Shown here piece by piece: positions 47,915-59,543 of a stretch of 64,000 nt of DNA. Each line of letters begins with the position of its first letter. Position 1 is the stretch's first letter. Location: positions 310,001-374,000 of the forward strand of contig NC_069130.1 in NCBI RefSeq assembly GCF_026914265.1, written 5' to 3'. The position numbers were made by a program, and so were the translations under genes. Below the pieces are notes generated by a model. The model worked only from the letters and a program-made list of their open reading frames with translations, ran no database searches and was not told where the DNA came from. This DNA comes from Mya arenaria (taxonomy: Eukaryota > Mollusca > Bivalvia > Myida > Myidae).

Positions 47915-49400
47915 TAGTGTTATTGCCTTTGTGTCGTTGCCTTGGAGTCGTTGCCTTGGTGTCGTTGCCTTGGACTCGTTGCCTTGGAGTCGTTGCCTTG
48001 GTGTCGGTGCCTTGGTGTCGGTGCCTGGTGTCGTTGCCTTGGAGTCGTTGCCTTGGTGTCGGTGCCTGGTGTCGTTGCCTTGGAGTCGTTGCCTTGGTGT
48101 CGTTGCCTTGGAGTCGTTGCCTTGGTGTCTTTGCCTTGGTGTCGGTGCCTTGGTGTCGGTGCCTTGGTGTCGTTGCCTTGGAGTCGTTGCCTTGGTGTCG
48201 TTGCCTTGGTGTCGGTGCCTGGTGTCGTTGCCTTGGAGTCGTTGCCTTGGTGTCGTTGCCTTGGTGTCGGTGCCTTGGTGTCGGTGCCTGGTGTCGTTGC
48301 ATTGGAGTCGTTGCCTTGGTGTCGTTGCCTTGGTGTCGGTGCCTTGGTGTCGTTGCCTTGGAGTCGTTGCCTTGGTGTCGGTGCCTTGGTGTCGGTGCCT
48401 TGGTGTCGTTGCATTGGAGTCGTTGCCTTGGTGTCGTTGCCTTGGTGTCGGTGCCTTGGTGTCGTTGCCTTGGAGTCGTTGCCTTGGTGTCGGTGCCTTT
48501 GTGTCGGTGCCTGGTGTCGTTGCCTTGGTGTCGGTGCCTTGGTGTCGGTGCCTTGGTGTCGGTGCCTGGTGTCGTTGCCTTGGTGTCGGTGCTTTGGTGT
48601 CGTTGCCTTGGTGTCGGTGCCTTGGAGTCGTTGCCTTGGTGTCGGTGCCTTGGTGTCGGTGCCTGGTGTCGTTGCCTTGGAGTCGGTGCCTTGGTGTCGG
48701 TGCCTGGTGTCGGTGCATTGGTGCTGTTGCCTTGGTGACGTTCCATTTGTGTCCGTGCCTTGGTGTCGGTGCCTTGGTGCCGGTGCCTTGGTGTTGGTGC
48801 CTTGGTGTCGTTGCCTTGGTGTCGGTGCCTTGGTGTCGGTGCCTTGGTGTCGTTGCCTTGGTGTCGTTGCCTTGGTGCCGGGCCTTGGTGTCGGTGCCTT
48901 GGTGTCGTTGCCTTGGTGTCGGTGTCTTGGTGTCGTTGCCTTGGTGTCGGTGCCTTGGTGTCGGTTACATTAGTGTTGGTAACTTAGTATTGATCCATTG
49001 GTGCCGGTGCCTTGGTGTCGTTCCTTGGTGTCGGTGCCTTGGTGTCGTTGTCTGGGTGTCGATGCATTGGTGCTGTTGCCTTAGTGACGTTGCATTTGTG
49101 TCCGTGCCTTGGTGTCGTTGCCGTAGTGTCGGTGCCTTGGTGTCGTTATCTTGATGTCGTTGCCTTGGTGTCGTTGCCTAAGTATCGACGCCTTGGTGTC
49201 GTTGCCTTGGTGTCGTTGCATCGGTGTCGTCGCCTTAGGGTCGTTGCCTTGGTGACGTTGCCTTGGTGATGATGCATTGGTGTCGTTGTCTTGGTTTCGT
49301 CGCGTTGGTGTTGTCCCCTTAGGGTCGGTGCCTTTTTGTCGGTACCTTTTTGCCGTTGCTTTTGTGTCGTTGCCTTTTTTGGCGTTGTCGGAGCCGGCGT
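47915..49400. repeat. 14-bp GC-rich minisatellite, about 1.5 kb
   Basis: The unit is gtcggtgccttggt, with gtcgttgcctt, ggagtcg and 13-bp ggtgcctggt variants. Copies become more diverged to the right of about 48960. Since 14 is not a multiple of 3, the frame shifts by one each unit and repeats every 42 bp; the unit has no stop in any phase, so long open frames appear in several frames on both strands. These are artefacts, not genes. Confidence 0.96.
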
Positions 49401-49459
49401 CGTCGTTGTGCAAAGCCATTTAGCCATGACTCAACCTCTGTTTAAGTTTGGTGCACATT

Positions 49460-49650
49460 GGGCCAATTGTTCAGGTCTTTGTTAAAGTTAACAACTTGAT
49501 TCGAGACATCGTTGTTTATTTTAAAATGTTCGCTTGTCTAGAAGGTTAATGGATATACTTGTATTCTGCAGTATTTCTAGCAATAATCGAGACAATTGTT
49601 TCAGCTGTACTTGTTAATGCAAATATGAGCACATCATATGCGACTTAAAT
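49460..49650. mobile_element. GTTAAC-type element, partial copy C
   Basis: Left end ccaattgttcaggtctttgt plus aaagttaacaac, then an interior shared with copies A and B (gtatttctagcaataatcg, tcagctgtacttgtt, gcacatcata). No matching right end is visible. Confidence 0.65.
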
Positions 49651-49914
49651 CAAGACTTGAGGTGTATTTAAATGCCAAAATAGACGTCAAAGAAAGCCAA
49701 ACAAAAAATGAACAACCATATTCTGAAATTATCAATTTTAAATAGCGTTACAAACGCTTTTCGGTAAAATAAAGTATTTTCCGTCATATTTTAAACTATT
49801 TCTGAAGAAAACAATTTTTCTTTGAACTTTTAATGACAACCTACAATTGCTTCAAAAAGTGTCTTCACAAAGTATTTAATAATTTCGAACATGAAACTAG
49901 TTACACCCGGGCCC

Positions 49915-50450
49915 GCTCCACAAATATATGAATCACGCGCGCCGTCACGTCCGTCCGTCTGTTCCGACTTTGCTATATCTTTCTTATTCATGTCGGATTT
50001 TGAAATTATTTGGCAGAAGTAATCACCTTAGGACGAGGATGTGTCGGTCACAAGACCCGTGTCCCTACCTTCGAGGTCAAGGTCACAGCACCATTCTGAA
50101 CTAAGGGTGCTTTGCTGTCTAAGCCTTACTGATAATAATATGTGTCTGGTCCATATCTTTGTCATGCAAAGTCGGATTTAAAAACACTTCGGCAGAAGTA
50201 AAATGACTGGTCCATATAATTGTCATGCAATATCGGATCTAAAAACACCGAAAGAAGTGACCACCATACAGTATGAAGCAGTGTCGCGCAAATTACCCGT
50301 GACCCTAGCTTCGAGGTCAAGGTCACAGCAACCTTCTCAACTTGTACAGGGTTGGATTTTAAAATTGTTTCGTCAAAATATTGCGGACGTGTCGCGTTAA
50401 AGACCGGTGTCCCTACCTTCCATGTCAAGGTCACCTGCTATATATGGAAA
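49915..50450. repeat. Dispersed repeat with caaggtcac modules
   Basis: Diverged tandem units with gtcatgcaaagtcggattta/gtcatgcaatatcggatcta and (g)aggtcaaggtcacagca at about 50070 and 50310, and a variant at about 50420. It opens with cgtccgtccgtctg, like the repeat at 4261. It belongs to a class of repeats common in bivalves (from memory). Confidence 0.7.
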
Positions 50451-51688
<1,238 letters not shown>

Positions 51689-51955
51689 GATCCATGGAAA
51701 CGAGCTAAATAAGACTGCTGACAAACCTTAGATCGCAGATTTTTATATTAAGTTCAAAAATTGATGGTTTATGCATTTTTCTTAAACCATTAGTAAAAAC
51801 AATCATTTTCGAACGGAAATATGAAAATCTACGATCTGATTTTAGTCAGCAATCTGATATCATTGTTTTGCAGATATATACGCAAAAATGCTCTTTCCAA
51901 GACAAAAAGTAAAAAAAGTTGTAAAAATGGTAAATCTGTGAGAGTGCAGCTTTAA
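51689..51955. mobile_element. TTAA-type MITE, left end missing
   Basis: Interior (gaaacgagctaaataagact, gatctgattttagtcagca) and right end ctgtgagagtgcagctttaa match the family. The left terminal repeat is absent. Confidence 0.78.
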
Positions 51956-54250
51956 AGAGAAACGAATGCGCGCATCAAATCTGATCTATACACATGCTAG
52001 TGTTCACATAAACGACGAGACGTCACAACAGCTCACTATGTCAGAGCGTAAAATGCACCTGCCTAGCGGAACATGATGCTCAACTATTCAGCACCCATCT
52101 CCATATTAGGTGTTCTGAAGGGCGGGAACACAAGGATTACATTCATAACTTCTTCCCTAGTTATCTCCCATGATGCTGCCAAGTGTTGTTTTGATGGGAA
52201 TTCGAGCTAAATCCCCATGGGTAGATAGAAACGTTCCTCATTTCTAAATTAAGTTTGAAAAGGAACAAATCTAAGTATGTTAGCTAGACTGATGAGATGT
52301 GATGCACATCATTATTGTGAACACATGTACGGAGTTTAAGTTTTCTAGTTTCGGCCAAAATTTCACTTCGCACACAAGACTAATACAACGCCCATCACTC
52401 CATTGGAATGCAATCATCCTGAAATAAGCCTGCAGCTTGTCTATATTATACACTAGAAGAACAACACTATGTTGACTCAAAACAAGATGTTCACGAGGCC
52501 CTATGCTCTAAAAGCATGACTTTACTGGTCTTATTTTTCTCCAAAGCGTGAACCCACAATCAAGGGAAAGCACTTCTACCTATTGGTAACGCCAGGCAAA
52601 GGAAAAAGGAAACACTGCATTAATGCTCAACTCTGTACAGGTTGTCTCCCTAAGAGAAATCTTGATATGGTTATAGCAATTCCAAGGGCCATAACCAAGT
52701 CCTGCAAGGGCGGATCTAGGTGGTTGAAGAAAGTAACCGAGTCCTCGAATATCTACTGTACAAGGTTAATTGAGAAACAACCCAAACAGGAAATTATACC
52801 ATTCTCGAGGAATTTTACTATGCACGCACGAACAGAGGACACCTGTCCTTTGGCCAGTAGAGCTAACAATGTAACTATCTTTTTAAAACAATATCAAATT
52901 TATATTAAGGCAAGAGTTACCGGTATAGGCTTTGCAATATTATAATTGGCAACAGAAATGTGTACATGATTCAGGGGTTCTAACAGCCGATAGCCACTCC
53001 GGAAAAATGCCATGTGTCCAAGTGTGGCCCTGGGTTTCCAGCCAATTGCAGGGTCAACTTCGTTCATCCAGTATTTTTAGCAAGTGATCTTTACAACTGT
53101 ACAATGGTCTGAAGTAGAAAGCTCTCAATCCGAAGTCCTAATTTATCTTGAACATAAGAACCCCCAGATTATATTTATGACCTAGTTATAGGCCTTACTA
53201 GAATTTTGCTGATTATTATTTATAGAATATCGTCGTCAACATGAAGGAAAAACCCCATGGTGTACCAATTTTATCATGACATTGAAAGAAATTAGCTGAG
53301 ATTAACATCAGCCAGTAGTTAAATATATACAAGTCAGCACTTAAATTTCAGTCTTCTATCAATACCTTTAATTAAATTACAGAAAGCTTGTCTGTTGCCC
53401 AAACTATCCACTATCTCGGCAAGAAGTCGAACAAACCCACAAGAAAAACATTGTTTTGCAGTTTTATATATCATATAAAAGCAGTATTTTTTGTGAAAAT
53501 TTAAAAAATAACTAAAGCACATAACATTCTTTATAAAATGACATTTCTTTAAGTGACATGGAATTTCTGCACCTTAGTACTCCTACTGATTATTAAATCC
53601 TCCAATTATGCTGGGTTTATTTCTTCAAGATAATTTCAATTCCACACTAAACAACTATTGCTTGGTAATGCACTGAGGCACCCGTTCATGTCAATTTTAT
53701 TTTTAATGAAAATACAAAAACAGACATTTACCAAAGATATTTTACTCTAATTAAAGAATACAAAAATGGTTAACAATAACATGAAGCACTCTAAAAGCAA
53801 GTGGATTGAAGATGCTTATCTGCTGTGATTACTAATTTACATCATAACTGAACACATTCTGACAGCACAAAAACTAACAATTTAACTGTATGCTTGTACC
53901 TTATACAATTTGACAATATGTGTAGTGCAAAATAAAAAAAAATGTTTAAAAAAACAACAACATATGATTCAAACAATAAATATTTTACGATGTTACCAAG
54001 ATTTGCATTGAAAAAAGTGAGTTTTAAACCAACAATGTCAAATAAAATATTTGTTCTCTACTGATAACAACCCTGCATCATCTCCTTTATCATGATTAAA
54101 TCACTCGCTTGTAAATCACAACAATCAACTAGTCACAATGTTAACAAATAACCCGTTCTGTAAAAAATGATCACAAATGTGGACTTCAAATAGGTAAGCT
54201 TTGCCTTAAAAATTCCAACAATAAAATGTTCAAGCATTTGCAGGATCAGC
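51956..54250. other. 3' side of the intronless 14-3-3 gene and spacer
   Basis: The part next to 54250 is probably the 3' UTR of the minus-strand 14-3-3 gene; complements of aataaa occur in the region (for example near 53697), but the true end is unclear. Open frames at 52583-52945 (+) have no recognisable domain. A ggcggatctaggtggt motif near 52710 may be a hAT-type fragment. Confidence 0.5.
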
Positions 54251-54988
54251 TCAGTTTTCAACCTGCTGATCTTCTTGCTGGTTGTCCGAGGTCCACAGCG
54301 TCAGGTTGTCCCGCAATAACTGCATGATCAGTGTACTGTCTTTGTAAGATTCTTGACTTAAACTATCAAGTTCAGCGATTGCGTCATCAAAAGCACTTTT
54401 TGCAAGATGGCATGCTTTGTCCGGAGCATTTTGAATTTCATAATAAAACACTGAAAAGTTCAAAGCCAATCCCAGTCGGTTTGGATGAGTTGGCGGCATA
54501 TTTTGCTTGGCATTTTCCATGGCACTGTTGTAGGATGCCTCAGCCTTGCCCATCACCTCGTCTTTCATCTTTTCGTGAGTGTACTCAGCCTTGTACCGGT
54601 AGTAATCACCTTTCATTTTCAGGTAGAAAACCATGCTTTCTGAGGAGTTAGCATTAGGGATCAGGTATTTCTCCAACAGGTCCAAAACCTCACCACAGAT
54701 TTTGTCCAGCTCTTCCTCGATCATATCACGAAACTTCTTCGTCAGCTGTGCTTTCATCGTTTCAGCATCCTTCTCCTTAGCTTCAATCATAGAAAACATT
54801 CTCCATGACGAACGCCTAGCACCAACAACATTTTTGTAAGCTACTGACAACAGGTTTCTCTCTTCAACGCTAAGTTCAGCCTCTCCGAGGTTTTCGACAA
54901 CCTCTCGCATGGCTTTCGCCATGTCATCGAAACGTTCACCTTGTTCAGCCAACTTGGCCCATTGTACGTTTCGTTCCTTGTCGTTCAT
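54251..54988 (-). CDS. 14-3-3 family protein, intronless, intact
   Basis: 245 aa in one exon, the normal family length. All landmarks are present: [20 protein letters not shown] (helix 1-2), [20 protein letters not shown] (phosphate-binding Lys and Arg), [15 protein letters not shown] (Arg-Tyr pair), [20 protein letters not shown] (Asn), [20 protein letters not shown], then an acidic/Gln tail ([10 protein letters not shown]). It is closer to typical animal beta/gamma/zeta-type 14-3-3s than the spliced copy at 15.2 kb. It is either a functional retrocopy or a gene that lost its introns; no stop or frame break is seen. As a dimeric adaptor it would bind phosphorylated Ser/Thr motifs in the cytosol. 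Confidence 0.95.
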   Translation of the reverse strand: MNDKERNVQWAKLAEQGERFDDMAKAMREVVENLGEAELSVEERNLLSVAYKNVVGARRSSWRMFSMIEAKEKDAETMKAQLTKKFRDMIEEELDKICGEVLDLLEKYLIPNANSSESMVFYLKMKGDYYRYKAEYTHEKMKDEVMGKAEASYNSAMENAKQNMPPTHPNRLGLALNFSVFYYEIQNAPDKACHLAKSAFDDAIAELDSLSQESYKDSTLIMQLLRDNLTLWTSDNQQEDQQVEN

Positions 54989-55459
54989 CTTGAATTACTT
55001 CTTCGACTGTACGAATTAGCAGCGAAAAACCGGTATTTTATTCAGTCGGCAACACGCTTCCTGTTTCGGTTGTGTGGCGGAAATGACTCAACACGCGCCC
55101 GTAATCACCGCGAAGCAAAATCTGATGTAAAGCCCGGCTTCCATGGACTTACAGGCCCAAATAATTGTAAAGCAAATGTAACTTCCGGTATTGCATTTGT
55201 TATGAATAGTTTATTAAGAGGTTGTGAATAAAATTAGCAAAAAATAGAATGTCAAATATACCATACCACAAATCCATTTACACCATAGAGTGTACATATT
55301 TATAGTAAAACTAAACATATCTTAATAGTGTATGAGCTATCTTATTATGCGGTAACCGGGACCAAGTAAAGATGTGTCTCTAAAGTAAAGCAGAATGGAA
55401 ATTTGTATCAATACTAGCTGGTACAATATATTGTACACTATTCTTTTTTCGTCAATTAC

Positions 55460-55505
<46 letters not shown>
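55460..55505. repeat. (att)n microsatellite
   Basis: About fifteen att triplets without interruption. Confidence 0.95.
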
Positions 55506-55507
<2 letters not shown>

Positions 55508-55937
55508 AAAAACACTGTAAACTTGATATGCAAATATGCTGTTGCGCAGTTATATTCCCTACTATGCTAAAATGTTTTTTTTAACATTGATTGAAATTAA
55601 ACCCTGTACACCGCAACGCGTTTGCATTATTGAACGACGTACCTAAAAAACATTTTTATTTATATATGTCCATGATGGCATGGATCTATAAGCCTATGGT
55701 TTATAGGTCCATGATTTTGGGACTAATAAATGATCAGGTTCGGGAGCGGCCACTATAGTCACCTGGTGTACTAATCTGGTGTACTACTAAAATGGGGTTA
55801 TTCTTCTTTAGTTTACTAGCTTAAGCCCCCTGCATGACGCATATTCGAGTGGACTCGTGTTTCACCGGCCATTCCAAGGCGGTAATCCCATCATTTTTCG
55901 GTGAAGCCATTGTTATGCCTGTTTGGTCTGTTTATGG

Positions 55938-56040
55938 TGTTTGTATTCGTGTATGTGGCGTTTGTATTCGTGTATTCATGTATGTGGTGTTTGTATTCGT
56001 GTATGTGGTGTTTGTATTCGTGTATGTGGTGTTTATATGT
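55938..56040. repeat. 21-bp tandem repeat
   Basis: About five copies of gtttgtattcgtgtatgtgg plus one base, one of them with a catgtatt insertion. Open in frame (CIRVCGV-type reading), but the context gives no support for a gene. Confidence 0.85.
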
Positions 56041-56489
56041 TTGTGCCTATTGTTCATTTGTGTTTTGGACCAGTTTACGCCTCTAGGCAGGGTTTATTTT
56101 GAATATTGACTTTTGGGCATGTCTCTGTAAGTTTCATTAGACTCGGTCCAAAAGCCGCGTCTTCAATAAGGATAATTATTTAGAATTTTCAAGAGACAAG
56201 GGTCTATCGATATTTTTTGTATTGAAAAAAAGAAGTGAATTCTTATCAAAAACATTTCTTTCAATCTGCCTTAAACTTTAATATTTCCTTGCAGTAAGAA
56301 GGGCATTTTTATATCCATGAATTGCTAAAACACTCATAAAAATGTGTTGTTTTTTTTTTTCATAATGAAATGTTAGTTTTAACGAACAACAACAAACTTA
56401 TTCGTCGCCTTTTGTCTAGTCTGGTTGCTGGTGAAACGCAGTGGTTGTTTCCCTTTGTCAAGGGAAAGCACTGTGCTTGAAAAAGGCTA

Positions 56490-58377
56490 CATACTCATCG
56501 ATATTGATTTGCTCAAAAAGGCGATTACGCACCGATAGATTGAATACATGGGCAGAAAATTACTATGTTTACACCGAGTCACAAGCCGGTTTCAGAAAAA
56601 ATATGGGTACGATTGACAAAATATATATATGTCTTTAGTAATATCATTGAAAGTATTCTCAAACAAAACAACAAACTGTATGCATGTTTTGTTGACATTA
56701 CTAAAGCATTTGATTTATTATTAAGGGTTAATATATTTTACAAACTAATTAAATACGGCATACGTGGCAGCATGATGAATACTATACAGTCGTTATATTG
56801 CAATGTAAAATCAAGCATAGAATTTCAAAATGAGCTAAGTGAGACATTTATATGTTTAATAGGGACACGTCAGGGGGACTGCTTGTCTCCATTTATATTT
56901 TCTATGTATATTAATGACTTTGAAGAAGAATTCTTACTAAAAAAAGGTTCCAATGTCTTAATATTAACACACTAAAACTACTGCTATTATTGTATGCCGA
57001 TGATATCGTTATATTTTCAAATTCAGAGGAAGACCTACAAAATGGCTTGAACATTTTACAAAATTATTGTCAGAAATGGAAATTAGTTGTTAATATTGAA
57101 AAAACAAAGATTATGGTGTTTCGGAAAGGGGGCAGATTAAGAAATAATTTTAAAAAGAATTATGATAATAAAAAAATAGAAATAGTAAATCAGTTTACAT
57201 ACCTTGGAATAACTTTTTCCACTGGGGGCTCATTTAATAAAACGTCTGAAGCCCTTGGAGGTCAAGCGCTTAAAGCCATATTTAAACTTAAAAATACTTA
57301 TCAACATTTACAAATTTGAAAGTAGGCCACGTCTTATAATTATTCGATAAATTAATAACTCCAATACTTAATTATGGTTCAGAAGTATGGGGTTTTCGAA
57401 AGCAGATGGACTTGAAAAAATCCACCTCCATTTTTTTAAAAACACTATTAGGCGTTAAACTTTCAACGCAAAACAACTTTATATATGGAGAATTAGGTAG
57501 AGTCCCATTGTATGTCCATAGATTGACATCAATCATCCGCTTTTGGTTGAAAATAACAATGGCGGATGAAAGAAAATTCATCCGACTTACATATAACTTG
57601 ATGTTAACTGATATACAAAACAACGCAATGGAAATAAATTGGGCAATTAAAGTTAAAAACCTGTTAGAATCTATGGGATTCGCTGAAGTTTGGCTTAACC
57701 AAGGGATTGTAAATACAAAATATTTTATACACACCTTTAAGATGAGGGCTAGAGATTGTTTCATGCAAAAATGGAATGAAGAATTACGGGAGTCATCAAG
57801 AGCGTCAACATACATACTATTTGCAAGTTTTAATTATCAGTCATATTTAGACACCATACAAAACAATAAATTCAGAACAGCTTTAACACGACTAAGAGTA
57901 GCATCACACAGATTAGAAATAGAAATGGGCAGATGGCACAAGCCCCAAATAATTCCAAGAAATGAACGAAATTGCCAACTTTGTAATACACTTGAAGATG
58001 AATTCCATTTTCTCTTAGAATGTCCTTTATACCATGAATTAAGAATCTTATACATTAAGTGATATTATTGGCGCAATCCAAATATTCCTAAATTCATCGA
58101 ACTGATTTCGAGCGAAAATGTAACTACTATCAGATAACTACGTTGTTTTGTCTAAAAGGGCTTTGAAATGCGTCAGTTTAGACATCAGACACTTTTCTCC
58201 ACGAACTATTTTTCAGTATTTTAAGCAAATGTGATATAACTTTACTCTGTTTATACATTATGATTGATTTTGAAAGTTGTTCTATCGGAAATGTTTATAT
58301 ACTGTACATGTTTATATTATATGTAACTGATGGGCTGTAAGCTTATAGTTAATAAAATCTTCTTCTTCTTCTTCTAT
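56490..58377 (+). mobile_element. Non-LTR retrotransposon (LINE), 5'-truncated and broken
   Basis: Reverse-transcriptase reading begins at about 56507 (LRTDRLNTWAENYYVYTESQ, then AGFRKNMGT) and continues in other frames: FVDITKAF (first catalytic Asp region, about 56690), GTRQGDCLSPFIFSMYIND (56865-56925), YADDIVIFS (catalytic Asp pair, 56990), then KTKIMVFRKGG and YLGITFSTGGSF. The C-terminal region runs from 57406 to 58062 and ends with a Cys/His cluster (NCQLCNTLEDEFHFLLEC). The frame breaks at about 56640, 56975 and 57320, so it is inactive. No endonuclease domain remains. The 3' end is aataaaa followed by (tct)n at 58359-58375, a LINE-type tail. Probably of the jockey/I group (low certainty). 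Confidence 0.9.
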
Positions 58378-59472
58378 CGACCGTATATGGAACATTTCCA
58401 CATATCTTATATTGTCATTCAGACATTTAATGCAAAATGATTTATTATTTCGCTAGGGGTAGAATGGATCTTTTATTTAATCTTTATCACATTCATGAGA
58501 ACATGGCTCTCTCTTGATTTAATATGTCTTGCCGGAATATATAAATTCATGTCACACCTGCTTATTTCCATCCAGAAAGTATAAACTCATGTTTACCCTC
58601 ACTAGAACTATGACTTAAACATTTATTATATTTTGTGATGATGACTAAATCCAGAACGCACCGAAGAAAAACGCGTAAATTTAAGCTCAAAAACGCCAAG
58701 CGGACTGTTGATTGGAACCAATTCAGCACCCGAATGGAATATTGCCCGGCAAGCACAATAGGCCGGCAAATCCCAGTGATCAGTAATGGGCCAGGAGCCG
58801 GTCAAGACAATGGGTAAGCGAATATCCCGGCGTCGTGCTTAACTAGATGCCATCTCAGGTTGTCGGATATTACCTGATGGTTTACCAGAACTGGGCTATT
58901 ACCGGTCCATTATGAGACACATATTTGCCAGCAATGAGCCAGGACTGATCCGGAACAATCGACACCGGGCCAGAACTGATTGCCAGTACTTGCTTCCATT
59001 AATGGCCCGATGACCTGAACGGCAACAAGGCGGTATCGGGCAATGCCATGGTGCTAACTTAGCCTAACTGGCAGTGAGTTTACTGAAGCATAAATTCAAT
59101 TTCTATCAGCATAAGCCATTCTCATTAATCATAGGTTTGATAAGATAAATATAACTTATCTATTATGAATATTCGTTTTTCCTGGTACTAAACTTATCAG
59201 GTATCTAATAGATGTCATCTTATGTCCCTCCATATTTCAATGTACCTTGTATTCAAATAAAACCGTAACAATGACAAAAATATAAATATAAACAATAAAA
59301 AAATCAAACGTAAGATATAATACATGTTTTCCTATCACTACCACAGGATGTACATATACGTATACGGATTCTGTTTGGGACAAATTGTTGGAAGTCATGA
59401 GCGGAAAAATAAATGAGCGGCAAAATATCGTCGTCGCTGCCAATTTTGATTTCCAACGGACATTGAAGATGT

Positions 59473-59543
59473 CATTCGGAACTCCTCGGCCATCTTTTTT
59501 TTTCAAAAACAACAATAAAAAAATGGCCGAGGAGTTCCGAATG
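59473..59543. repeat. Perfect 21-bp inverted repeat, 29-nt loop
   Basis: Left arm 59473-59493 (starts cattcggaactcctcggcc) and right arm 59523-59543 (ends gccgaggagttccgaatg) are exact complements. The motif resembles ctcggcc/ttccga words at 63500-63590, so it may be the end of a dispersed repeat family. Confidence 0.92.

Larger units (their letters stand above)
54989..56489. other. 5' flank of 14-3-3 and spacer
   Basis: 54989-55230 likely holds the 5' UTR and promoter of the minus-strand 14-3-3 gene; no specific element can be named. Further right are (att)n at 55460-55505 and a 21-bp tandem repeat at 55938-56040. Confidence 0.5.

Noticed and set aside
47838-49427. Several long frames on both strands over the 14-bp minisatellite
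   Set aside because: The unit has no stop in any phase, so open frames are expected by chance; no conserved protein.
52583-52945. 120-codon plus-strand frame
   Set aside because: No recognisable domain, start context or splice evidence; the region lies next to a gene's 3' end.
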